A stretch of DNA of 38,430 bases from Paludibacteraceae bacterium (GCA_024401515.1 JAKSKY010000013.1:1-38430), one strand, 5' to 3'; shown: positions 29,501-35,776, counted from the first letter of the stretch. Numbers and translations are program-made. The notes: a model not told the origin generated them from the sequence alone.

Positions 29501-29682
29501 TTCCACGAATCCCACGAATTTCCCTTTTCTTTCCACAGACTATCCAAGATGGCATTGTCCATTTTAAACAGATAATAAGGGCTCTCGCTCTTTTCTCCAA
29601 AAAAGGAATTTTTTTTCTCTGCCATGGCGGTCACTCCACACAACAAGGTCACAAGAAGTATAAAGAATCGAACTATTTTCAT
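23581..29682 (-). CDS. Giant alpha-2-macroglobulin-like protein with an embedded SusC/RagA TonB plug
   Basis: The start chosen gives MKIVRFFILLVTLLCGVTAM, a type I signal peptide, and 2033 residues. An MG2-like domain is at about 312-410 (KPKYRPGDTLRVKAYL) and further MG-type domains follow (VIAPGSRQEVEVHVSDGDGK near 710). At 1178-1255 there is a carboxypeptidase-regulatory-like domain (GQIIVKGVVRDMLGELPGAD). At about 1262-1384 comes a SusC/RagA plug with GYGVMKKSDLTGAVSSVS, LSGRVAGVQVSS, TIRGVSSLSGSS and APLYVVDGVP. The A2M core resumes at 1404 (DYAFWQPRLKTDRKGIARF), and the thioester motif CNEQTTSKL starts at C1612. The thioester domain and C-terminal MG domains follow. No beta-barrel is present. 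A2M proteins trap proteases; the role of the plug is unknown. A C10 protease lies upstream. Confidence 0.93.
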   Translation of the reverse strand: MKIVRFFILLVTLLCGVTAMAEKKNSFFGEKSESPYYLFKMDNAILDSLWKEKGNSWDSWKEMPAYCDQKHLIATFPSEMSMKVVVDSAKSMPTGTYVLLRMEEKLLYPYVFQVSHLLVDVADDQENMSIKVFDQTGRVVSDAVLYADGKKMKYDVRSQRYLAPVRRTESLLKVVRGEAVCYYDIKFNLASLPKRSFKKPFVALARVVKDPVVSIREAEPCGYIAKFAKFGEKLADRINKDRGENDDYEEFLEYYDYKSGKYYDLDELERVDYRRAKKIKYRNERQDLRHGRLELDDVDDHFEASWVRGVGGSIVLNKPKYRPGDTLRVKAYLNQHSSQRLRKYRKEVTVGIGSGYKKIEKECVMKVSPKDGVYAFDLPLDDSLALKLDTRYNLYLFDSEGYCLARKDFRYEDYKLSSCLLSAQCDNSNLRRGDTLRVKVKAHDENNLAISGTRARFKLMLKKIDATYADTVSYPSVLNEQQLPLNAMGEATFVVPSDLFGKSDLTLGVEVQVETPDHEIMKKNISWISYQYMTPLGLNIKRADDSLLISVERNGVDTVLSAQVWAEDGLGNISSLGETRVPGSLKIDPIYKTYIVENEEFGLREKYEMNTSAPLSAYWTQEEDRLIPSVENKLHLTFDYQIYENDKLVTKGVSSDTIPGQFLRKKENSYELLVHYLWGGRVRMQRTAVASASNHLNVAVKQPSVIAPGSRQEVEVHVSDGDGKPVKNVDLTAYAITRKFNERANDWNEVGSLNRESVYWDDRIDLSARFFSIFSLYQSPYLCEMPKRDSLPYYSFLYPKDQIGRYEVDDSLTQFAPFVFNDCGMQKCVYILYLDEEPIYFSWCKGVNYSFRAEPGYHRLRIRLLEREMTVDSVYIAPGKRTLISLYDQTENPHVTIRNVSEMLSPTEQEMAKRYSMAYYDVNNSRYIISGDLYQMAQNRVATFFGPVKDTIRWVGQDFEVKFVNEPGCLYAYDAVGDSLVKSPLDDAVPFPTKLVSYGNSQGWDQRVQDVSQLLGLNSIAPLYKVKYFPFWSQTGNRILELRTKKNIMGVFVTRPGYSSQLMVTNVDNQADSSFFKYDFAKGTYDLFVLYDDTTGFMKQGISMEEDFSYIKMQDKGDQRPLPRGVAKRLSKAMMVSERSQEERRKKMILNILSWKNGAPIKIPPMDTTAKPAVKKEGQIIVKGVVRDMLGELPGADIVVRNSSESVVSDENGMFEIGVQEGDVLEISFAGYKTKTVKCQSSMAPLSLILEEESDDDLVMEVQAGYGVMKKSDLTGAVSSVSSSALLGAKNVTIDNALSGRVAGVQVSSISGQPGASDIVTIRGVSSLSGSSAPLYVVDGVPCTDISSLDLSSVADIKVLKDQSAIAIYGSRGANGVVVITTNRSKSLEVSEKASGNIRSNFSDYAFWQPRLKTDRKGIARFTTTFPDDITQWQTVYLASSVKNRYSKHYLLGSKEESIKSFLPISVKLSLPNFLVKGDSCYLSAKVNNYTSDTLSIHGGFEVNGRSYGEHDARCAAWLVDTLLVTPTEDTLTVTYQQRMDNHFRDGERRQVPINRPGVEQTVGQFFHLTSDHPRTLSFGPESDSARVYIMNSPISVFEEELTRLNDYKYYCNEQTTSKLIAWIASKRLAESKGENLKRYDKEKNRLLDILKSRQNKDGTWGWWEGSGTSSWISAYVIASLKQFGLLMNEETIKKTYTDKFFFTKGFSERASALKVLRLLQADVDVDKYFKETVALADTSANNRLRVEELKSLCGKPVDWNYLNRFRETTMMGNLYYHLPPQRSWRALSEDIENTLIVYQLMKNDSLSHADDLMKMRGYLFEVKQKGLQGRWWHNTYESAMIIRTIMDDVIQKEEKPQSLVRLSGATERTVDHFPCEIQVPTHRDLTFTTENSMPLYVSVSQRYWDSLPTEKSDYFGISTHLSDSVMTIGKEVTMEVSLTVKQSSDYVMVNVPIPAGCGYEEKYQFWGPETHREYFKDHVTIFCTRLTPGVYRFKIALMPKFAGVYQLNPAQVELMYAPELNAHGVIKRVEVR

Positions 29683-29701
29683 GACTTGATATATTTTAAC
29701 A

Positions 29702-29732
29702 CAAATATAGACATATTGGCCGCAATCACAAA
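29702..29732 (-). promoter_or_regulatory. Promoter of the alpha-2-macroglobulin gene
   Basis: On the minus strand TATATTTG (29702-29709) and TTTG (29729-29732) are separated by 19 bases, an exact match to the Bacteroidetes consensus and spacing. The ATG is about 20 bases beyond the -7 element. The TTTG is the end of the T-run of the terminator of the protease gene. Confidence 0.72.
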
Positions 29733-29759
29733 AAAGAGACGCCACATCGTGACGCCTCT
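29730..29759 (-). terminator. Hairpin terminator of the C10 peptidase gene
   Basis: Arms 29735-29745 and 29749-29759 pair around a 3-base loop. In the minus-strand RNA all 11 positions pair, two as G-U, and a U-run follows. On the plus strand the same two positions would be A-C mismatches, so the minus-strand RNA is the functional form. The AGAGACG arm relates it to the palindromes at 11487 and 22557. Confidence 0.78.
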
Positions 29760-29773
29760 CCTCTATCCCTATG

Positions 29774-31810
29774 TTATGGGATGATTATTTTTCTACCATT
29801 CACCAAATAGAGTCCCGGCGACATCCGCAAAAGGATCGGATCACCCGGACGAAGGTCTCCATGATAGATCGATTTACCGTCTATGGAGAGGATTTTCAAG
29901 GTTCCGCCCCGAACGGAGGTGACACACAAAGTTTCTGTCTCCACAGTCACCGAAAGCTCATCCGAATCAATGAGATTCTCCACACCATCATTTCTATCCC
30001 TGGCAACGAAGCCCTCCTTGATCAAATTCATCTCCGCATCCATCACCCAATAATAGATGGTATCGGACTTAGGAGTGAAAGCAAACTCCAGATCATTGTC
30101 GCCTCCATTCGCCTCCAATGTGATGCCGGAAGCGAATGTATAACGCATCGGATTCACAGGCTCACTGGATTGCATAAAATAGATCTTATTGTAATACTCC
30201 TTATTTCCCTTGTTGGTCAAATGCAGATCGCATTCCACCTCACCCACAGGATGCTTCTCATCGAAGTCCTTCACGATAAGATTGGCGTCCAAACGGCAGT
30301 CGTCTTCCACAAGGTATAACTTTCCGTCCCTCCTCTCAAAGGTTTTGAATACGGAATTCGCACCTTGGGACAATCGCCAATTGACACCATCCGTACTCTC
30401 CACAAGAGACAACCGATAAATGCCATCCCAGGCAAAAGCATTCGGATTCAAAGCATGCGCATTGGTTTGGGTATAGTACTCACCAGCCGGGAAGGTTTTT
30501 CTAGAGGAGGTGAATCTATCCACAACAAAGACATAGCCTCCCGCATCCTGGTATCCGCAGCCCGCATAACAATTCAAATCATAGGCCCTGGTCGTTCCAT
30601 ATTCAAAAAAGAGGTAATGGTTGCCCGCCTCATTGGTTTGGTACTCGAGACCAATGGCGCACAAGGATGGATCTTGGGAGGAATCCTTTACCCCATTGTC
30701 GGGCACCATGTGTGCAACCACCTTATTTCGCTGGTTGTAGCCATCATCCGTGGAGCTGGCTCCCACACCATCGTTGCATGGAGGCGCCATCAACGTGATA
30801 TCATAATAGCCATCGTAGTCGCCATACCATCCCCAATTCACATGGAACTTACCCATCTTATCCAATCCATCTATCACAAAGCCGTGGCCGCCACCCATAG
30901 AGATACCTTCGTACAAGACCGGTCTACCCGCCTCCAACTCTGACACGAGCAAGTCATTCCACTCCGTCAAAGAGAAGGACTCGCGCATATACAAACGGAT
31001 CAAATCCCTGTCATAACCAAAGTAGTCACACATGACCAAAGCGGAATTGCAAGTGGAGCCAGAGCCACCGGAGGTATAGTCCGTAACGGTCGCGGTGCCC
31101 ACCATACTGACTAGCTGGGCCGCAGCCTCCTTCTGTTCTGAGGTTGCTCTGAAACCCGAGTAGTCATCCACAATGTTGTTCCAATCAATAGGGGTTCCCT
31201 TCTTCACACCTGGGATAGTGATACCCAAGGTTGCCGTACGATAGGAAGGAATATCAGTTGGTAGCGTTGACGGATATTGGTAGAAATTCATCACCTGCGC
31301 CATAGAGACGCATCGACATCCCGCTGGGGAATGTTCGCCATTATCCACAGGACATAAGTCATTGAATGGTTCTCGTTGTCCCCAACACATATCACCCAAC
31401 AATGGAGCCACCTCATGACCCGTTATTTTGGAGGCCCGCAATGCGGTTCCTTCGGACGAAGGTTGCACAAGACGTAGTTCACTGGCAGGTTTGACGGACA
31501 ATGATTGAGCGAAATGGTCCAACCACCCGTTTAACGGAGAAGGTACGGTATCAGCTTGGAGCCTCGCCTTTTCACTGTAGGCTAGCACCTCTTCGGTTCT
31601 AGGATCCGCGGAAATCACCGCATATCCCTGATTTTCTCCCTTGAAGAAATAATAGGCGGTATCGCCATTCGACACACCGACTTGCATACAACGCACCTTA
31701 GACGACAATAAACGTTCCGCTATCTCTTGGGATTCATTCAATGATCTCGACGCCTCACTCGGAAGATAGAGGCCCATCGACAAAAGGATCACTCCAAATA
31801 TTTTTCTCAT
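29774..31810 (-). CDS. Secreted C10 family cysteine peptidase (streptopain-like)
   Basis: The 678-residue protein has a signal peptide (MRKIFGVILLSMGLYLPSEA) and a propeptide with the YAVISADPRTEEVLAYS block of the family. The catalytic domain has C165 in AGCRCVSMAQVMNFYQYP, H309 in GGGHGFVIDGLD and the FHVNWGWYGDYDGYYD block. Relatives are streptopain, interpain and PrtT. About 270 extra C-terminal residues are beta-rich, and the last segment (LKILSIDGKSIYHG ... GLYLVNGRKIIIP) resembles a type IX secretion sorting domain in a short form. It has its own promoter and terminator. The next gene encodes the A2M-like protein, a possible partner or inhibitor. Confidence 0.92.
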   Translation of the reverse strand: MRKIFGVILLSMGLYLPSEASRSLNESQEIAERLLSSKVRCMQVGVSNGDTAYYFFKGENQGYAVISADPRTEEVLAYSEKARLQADTVPSPLNGWLDHFAQSLSVKPASELRLVQPSSEGTALRASKITGHEVAPLLGDMCWGQREPFNDLCPVDNGEHSPAGCRCVSMAQVMNFYQYPSTLPTDIPSYRTATLGITIPGVKKGTPIDWNNIVDDYSGFRATSEQKEAAAQLVSMVGTATVTDYTSGGSGSTCNSALVMCDYFGYDRDLIRLYMRESFSLTEWNDLLVSELEAGRPVLYEGISMGGGHGFVIDGLDKMGKFHVNWGWYGDYDGYYDITLMAPPCNDGVGASSTDDGYNQRNKVVAHMVPDNGVKDSSQDPSLCAIGLEYQTNEAGNHYLFFEYGTTRAYDLNCYAGCGYQDAGGYVFVVDRFTSSRKTFPAGEYYTQTNAHALNPNAFAWDGIYRLSLVESTDGVNWRLSQGANSVFKTFERRDGKLYLVEDDCRLDANLIVKDFDEKHPVGEVECDLHLTNKGNKEYYNKIYFMQSSEPVNPMRYTFASGITLEANGGDNDLEFAFTPKSDTIYYWVMDAEMNLIKEGFVARDRNDGVENLIDSDELSVTVETETLCVTSVRGGTLKILSIDGKSIYHGDLRPGDPILLRMSPGLYLVNGRKIIIP

Positions 31811-31861
31811 AAACCAATGATTTAATTACACACGAAAACAACTTTTTGATTGTATTATAGA

Positions 31862-31893
31862 CAAATATAATAATTGGTTTCAAAAATAGCAAT
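31862..31893 (-). promoter_or_regulatory. Promoter of the C10 peptidase gene
   Basis: On the minus strand TATATTTG (31862-31869) is an exact -7 element. ATTG (31890-31893) lies 20 bases upstream as a partial -33 element. The leader to the ATG is about 45 bases. The rest of the 109-base gap is AT-rich without other signals. Confidence 0.58.
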
Positions 31894-31919
31894 GAAAGGC
31901 AGGAGAATATTATATCTTT

Positions 31920-32234
31920 CTATCCATTCATTCCCACCCAATAGGCCAACGCCCGTTTATATTTTGCCACCCGATCCAAATCCTTTGGAGTGATCTCCTT
32001 CAGCCTTGTCATATCCATATTATCCCGTAGGTCTGCCTGTTTAACCGCTCTAGACAAAGGATTCTTAGCGCATCTTACGATGAAGTCATCGTACGTCTCC
32101 CCCTCCCTACGGGTCATACCATCCACACCGTCGGCAATCTCCTCACCGAACTCGCCTCGTACCATTTCAAGTGTGATGGAAAAATCCATCACACTTGAAA
32201 TCCTTTTTCTATTGCCGTTTCCCCAATAATTCAT
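31920..32234 (-). pseudogene. Truncated HD-type phosphohydrolase, C-terminal half only
   Basis: The 104-codon frame matches the C-terminal part of small HD phosphohydrolases related to the (p)ppGpp hydrolase domain: ITLEMVRGEFGEEIADGVDG, then MTRREGETYDDFI, KNPLSRAVKQADLRDNMDM and VAKYKRALAYW. The N-terminal half with the metal-binding H and HD motifs is absent. The first 15 or so residues (MNYWGNGNRKRISS) are unrelated. The homology begins exactly at a perfect inverted repeat (32164-32201), which marks the breakpoint. No promoter is visible. It is probably a broken gene, although the frame itself is open. Confidence 0.72.
32164..32201. repeat. Perfect 17-bp inverted repeat at a gene breakpoint
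   Basis: ATTTCAAGTGTGATGGA (32164-32180) and TCCATCACACTTGAAAT (32185-32201) pair fully around AAAA. One arm (32164-32180) encodes the start of the conserved HD-family sequence (SITLEM); the other lies in unrelated sequence. This looks like a foldback duplication rather than a functional terminator, as no T-run follows on the minus strand. Confidence 0.85.
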
Positions 32235-32263
32235 TATTTTCGCAAAACAAAACAGCCAAAGAG

Positions 32264-32650
32264 ATGAAACAAATTAATGAGATGAACGAAGCGGAGTTGA
32301 TTTACTACTTCGTTGAAAAGAAAACACGAGGTTGTACCTCCAAAGAGATCGCCGCCACACTCGAACGACACAACATTCCTCAAGAGACAAGGGTCAAGAT
32401 CATGGAGATCATCAAAAAGGCGAAAGTTTTGAAAGAGAAGGACGAATCAAAGGATGCCAAGCTAGCAGCCATCCTTCAATCCATCCAATTTCTCGGTTTG
32501 GGCGCGCTCATCATTGGTGCGGGAATCGTCCTCTACAAGCTCACCTGCAGAGTCGGGGAATTTCCTACCATAGAAATTCCCATCGCTCTTATTGGAGCAT
32601 ATTTCATCATCAAAGGCATCGTCGCGGCTGTCGTCGCATATAGACGATAG
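32264..32650 (+). CDS. Small two-span membrane protein
   Basis: The start is the ATG giving MKQINEMNEAELIYYFVEKK (128 residues); a longer frame would extend leftward into the inverted-repeat region. Residues 8-50 look like a helix-turn-helix-like helical bundle (TSKEIAATLERHNIPQETRV), followed by a charged linker and two membrane spans (about 75-92 and 103-126). I do not recognise the family. It is followed by a good terminator. It may be an envelope stress or regulatory protein, but nothing shows this directly. Confidence 0.7.
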   Translation: MKQINEMNEAELIYYFVEKKTRGCTSKEIAATLERHNIPQETRVKIMEIIKKAKVLKEKDESKDAKLAAILQSIQFLGLGALIIGAGIVLYKLTCRVGEFPTIEIPIALIGAYFIIKGIVAAVVAYRR

Positions 32651-32665
32651 ATATAACGACAACAA

Positions 32666-32700
32666 AAGCGCCGCACTCAACAGTACGGCGCTTCTGTTTT
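32666..32700 (+). terminator. Terminator between the small membrane protein gene and the Dxs-like gene
   Basis: AAGCGCCG (32666-32673) and CGGCGCTT (32686-32693) pair over 8 bp, followed on the plus strand by CTGTTTTTT. On the minus strand a short TTTTGTT follows, so it may serve both convergent genes. Confidence 0.82.
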
Positions 32701-32714
32701 TTATAGTCGAGTGA

Positions 32715-34466
32715 TCATAGCAAAGCCATCACATCCGCCACAATCTGTTCATCTGTCAGATGATTCTCCCGCAAAAGTTCGTTGATGTCATAGCGGTCAT
32801 AGAGCGCTTTCTTGACACCAAAATTCAAGACCTTCATATCGGTTGGGCCATAGAATCGCGCGATGGTCTCGCCGAATCCACCGTCCAAGCATCCATCCTC
32901 AATGGTTGCCACGAGTGTGTGGTCTCGCTTTAGTCCATCCAACATCTCCTCATCCACACCTGTCAGGTAGCGTGGGTTGATCAAGGTAGCCTCAACGCCC
33001 TTTTCGGCCAAGAGTTTCACCACACGTTCTCCCTTATCGAAGAAATCACCCACAGCGACGATAGCCACCCTACTACCCCTCTTCACCATCTTGAACTTAT
33101 TCAATTGGCTGTAATCTGCGTCACAAGGTTCCGTACTGTGAAGCACGTTGCAGGCAGGAACACGGATAGCCACGGAATATTTATCTTGCTCAATCGCCCA
33201 ACGCTCCATCGCGATCAACTCCTCATAAGTGGTGGGCGCCAAATAGACCAAATTAGGGATGTGGCTCAACATCGGAATGTCGAAGAAGCAGATATGGGTA
33301 AAATCGTTCATGCCATAGATGGATGAACCGATGATGTTCAAGACCGCAGGATTACCATTTACACAGAGGTCTTGCGCCAACTGGTCATAGGTGCGTTGGA
33401 AGAAGGTCGCATAGGTACTGAAGACCGGTCTTGCGCCACGCTTCGCGATACCCGAAGCCAAAGCCACCGCCTCCTCCTCGGCGATGCCCACATCAATGAA
33501 CTGCTTACCAGCCGCCGCTCTGCGCTCAGGACTGAAACCGATGGAATCAGGCACTGCCGCCGCGATGCAGACCAACTTCGGATCCTTCTTGATCTGCTCG
33601 CTGAGCCATTCGCCCAAGAGATAATTCATGGACGGGCCACCCGAATGCTTTAATTCGCCAGTCTCTATCTCAAACGGACCTCTCCAATGGAAGCCCTCCT
33701 TGTTATCAATCGCAGGTTGGTAACCATGTCCCTTCTCCGTATGGATATGGACAATGGTCGGACGAGGCGTATCCTTCACTTTCTTGAAGAGTTCAATCAA
33801 AGAGGCGATATCGTTACCGTTCTCCTCGTAGTAATAGTCAAAGCCAAAGGTCTTGAAGAAATTAAGTTCCGCCTTGCCCTTCGTCTCACGCAAAAGGCGG
33901 AGGTTATTGTAAAGACCACCATGGTTCTCCGCGATACTCATCTCGTTGTCATTCACCACGATGATGATGTTGGTACCAATTTCGGAGGCAGTATCCAATC
34001 CCTCGAAGGCCTCGCCACCACTCAAGGAACCATCTCCGATGATCGCGATGACATTCTCCGTTCCACCTAGAATATCACGTCCCTTCTGAAGTCCGGTCGC
34101 CAAGGCAATGGAGGTGGAGGTATGGCCAATCTCAAAATTGTCATAGATTGGATCCTCCAACGGGCTACTATAACCAGAGACATCGTTCATACGGCTATTC
34201 TCCGTAAATCCGAAGGCACGGCCTGTCAACATCTTGTGGGGATAGATTTGGTGGGAGATATCATAGACGAACTTATCCATAGGGGCATTGAAGACATAGT
34301 TCAATGCGATGGTTGTCTCCGTGATACCTAAGTTGGGACCCACATGGCCACCATGGTTACTCACACGGTTTAAGATTCCCTTTCTGATCTCTTGCGCAAG
34401 CGTCTCCAACTCCTTCACTGAGAGTTTCTTGACATCCTGCGGGGTTTTGATATTTTCTAAATACAT
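32715..34466 (-). CDS. 1-deoxy-D-xylulose-5-phosphate synthase-like thiamine-diphosphate enzyme, short form
   Basis: The start is the ATG giving MYLENIKTPQDVKKLSVKEL, the usual Dxs beginning, for 583 residues (classical Dxs has about 620-640). Present are NHGGHVGPNLGITE, the substrate-side VYDISHQIYPHKMLTG and the thiamine-diphosphate motif GDGSLSGGEAFEG with NDNEMSI. The catalytic glutamate sits in DVGIAEEEAVALASG. The family's AEQHAV is thus AEEEAV, and the DRAG...DGxTHxGxFD block reads GSSIYGMNDFTHICFFDIPM. It is therefore a divergent Dxs-like enzyme; the true DXS reaction is not assured. It is preceded by the FMN reductase gene with 51 bases between. Confidence 0.78.
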   Translation of the reverse strand: MYLENIKTPQDVKKLSVKELETLAQEIRKGILNRVSNHGGHVGPNLGITETTIALNYVFNAPMDKFVYDISHQIYPHKMLTGRAFGFTENSRMNDVSGYSSPLEDPIYDNFEIGHTSTSIALATGLQKGRDILGGTENVIAIIGDGSLSGGEAFEGLDTASEIGTNIIIVVNDNEMSIAENHGGLYNNLRLLRETKGKAELNFFKTFGFDYYYEENGNDIASLIELFKKVKDTPRPTIVHIHTEKGHGYQPAIDNKEGFHWRGPFEIETGELKHSGGPSMNYLLGEWLSEQIKKDPKLVCIAAAVPDSIGFSPERRAAAGKQFIDVGIAEEEAVALASGIAKRGARPVFSTYATFFQRTYDQLAQDLCVNGNPAVLNIIGSSIYGMNDFTHICFFDIPMLSHIPNLVYLAPTTYEELIAMERWAIEQDKYSVAIRVPACNVLHSTEPCDADYSQLNKFKMVKRGSRVAIVAVGDFFDKGERVVKLLAEKGVEATLINPRYLTGVDEEMLDGLKRDHTLVATIEDGCLDGGFGETIARFYGPTDMKVLNFGVKKALYDRYDINELLRENHLTDEQIVADVMALL

Positions 34467-34517
34467 CGTTTTCAGCTTAAAGGAGTTATACTTTTCATGC
34501 AATCTCAATTGTTTTCA

Positions 34518-35138
34518 TCATCTGATGAAACTCATAGGTGCCCACGCCTCACGCACTGGATCATCCACCGCCACGCCCTTGATTTTCTTGAGCAACCAAG
34601 CCATGTTCAAGGCAAGGGTACGCATCGTCTGCATGCCCTCTTCGTCCATAGCGGATTCTCCCTCCGCACGTCCATAGGCGATGTTCCAATACTGGGAGGT
34701 GACGATCGGCATATTGGTCATTTGGAAAGGCATGAGCATCGTTTGGTAGGCAGCCGTCGCACCGCCTCTACGACATACGGCCACCGCAGCGGCTGGCTTA
34801 TCCTTGCAAAGCGCGCCTGCCGCATAGTGCATTCGCTGCTGCATACAAAGCAATTGGCCTGAAGGTTGTCCGTAATAGACTGGGGAGCCAACAACGATCG
34901 CATCGCTCGTCTCCATCTTCTCGATGATACGGTTGGTGACATCATCATCAAACACGCATCGGTTATTTCCCTTCTCCTTGCATTTGCCACAGGCCACGCA
35001 GCCTCGAACGGGTTGATTACCCAACCATACGATTTCGCTGTCCACACCCTGCCTAGCGAGTTCGCCCGCCACCTCTTTCAAGGCAGTATAGGTATTACCC
35101 TCTTTACGAGGACTTCCATTTACCAATAATACTTTCAT
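34518..35138 (-). CDS. NADPH-dependent FMN reductase / iron-sulfur flavoprotein family
   Basis: The 206-residue flavodoxin-fold protein begins MKVLLVNGSPRKEGNT, the phosphate-binding loop for FMN (residues 8-16). It has the GCVACGKCKEKGNNRC cysteine cluster and the VGSPVYYGQPSGQL block. Relatives reduce quinones, azo compounds or iron-sulfur centres using NAD(P)H. The cysteines could hold a cluster, but in many relatives they do not. The gene has its own TATATTTG element and may be co-transcribed with the Dxs-like gene. Confidence 0.88.
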   Translation of the reverse strand: MKVLLVNGSPRKEGNTYTALKEVAGELARQGVDSEIVWLGNQPVRGCVACGKCKEKGNNRCVFDDDVTNRIIEKMETSDAIVVGSPVYYGQPSGQLLCMQQRMHYAAGALCKDKPAAAVAVCRRGGATAAYQTMLMPFQMTNMPIVTSQYWNIAYGRAEGESAMDEEGMQTMRTLALNMAWLLKKIKGVAVDDPVREAWAPMSFIR

Positions 35139-35214
35139 ATTCCATAGGTTTTAAATTCACGGCGGAGAAAAATCGCTCCACCCGACTCAGAGGCTATCCA
35201 AGTCATTACGTTTG

Positions 35215-35222
35215 CAAATATA
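35215..35222 (-). promoter_or_regulatory. Candidate -7 promoter element of the FMN reductase gene
   Basis: TATATTTG on the minus strand matches TAnnTTTG exactly and lies 76 bases before the ATG. No good TTTG is found at the right distance upstream. The remainder of the 167-base gap 35139-35305 shows nothing definite. Confidence 0.45.
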
Positions 35223-35305
35223 GAACTTTGATAGGAATTCTCGGTATACACAATTCGGATGATATTACCTATATTTCGGGGAATTTTCCAAGACAATGTC
35301 AACCA

Positions 35306-35776
35306 TCATTGACAGAGCATTTTATCCTTCTTATGCGCTCGCACCTCTTCCTCGGTTGCGAAACGCACTAACCAACGACAATTCAATGCATGTTCCGCTT
35401 CACTTTGCGGATGCTCAATATAGGGTTTCCCCTTTCCAAATCCAATGGTCAATATCACTTTATCAGGATCACTCAGTCTCTTTTTTATTTGCCAGCCAAA
35501 ATAGTACGCCCCTGAATTTGACAACTTAAGGCAATACTGTTCAGAACCCCTTATGTCCGTGTGAGCTTCTACCACAAAAAAAGTATCAACCTTGTCTATA
35601 AAATCAACAAGTTCCCTGAATTGTGACTCCGTTTCAGGTTTCCAGAACGCCTCGGAATAGTACATGTCATAGATATCCCACTCGAAATCGTTCAACAACG
35701 TATCTCGCACATTTTGAGCAAATGACGGAAAGGTCATTGAGCAAAACAAGATCAATAGGGAAAAGATTCGTCGCAT
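35306..35776 (-). CDS. Exported OmpA-like domain protein
   Basis: The start is the ATG giving MRRIFSLLILFCSMTFPSFA, a signal peptide, for 156 residues. The C-terminal part matches the OmpA peptidoglycan-binding domain: VVEAHTDIRGSEQYCLKLS, then KVILTIGFGKGKPYIEHP. The aspartate of HTD, which binds diaminopimelate, is present, but the partner arginine of the LSxxRA motif is replaced (LSNSGAYYF). Peptidoglycan binding may therefore be lost or changed. The open frame continues upstream into the remnant of a HEPN gene; that part is not included here. Confidence 0.7.
   Translation of the reverse strand: MRRIFSLLILFCSMTFPSFAQNVRDTLLNDFEWDIYDMYYSEAFWKPETESQFRELVDFIDKVDTFFVVEAHTDIRGSEQYCLKLSNSGAYYFGWQIKKRLSDPDKVILTIGFGKGKPYIEHPQSEAEHALNCRWLVRFATEEEVRAHKKDKMLCQ

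Noticed and set aside
11487..29759. GAGACG palindromes as ends of an insertion sequence
   Set aside because: No transposase or target duplication lies between or beside them; they are single short elements.
35297..35314. TGTCAA/TTGACA hairpin at the end of the OmpA-like gene as a terminator
   Set aside because: Only 6 bp, spans the stop codon and has no T-run after it on the minus strand.
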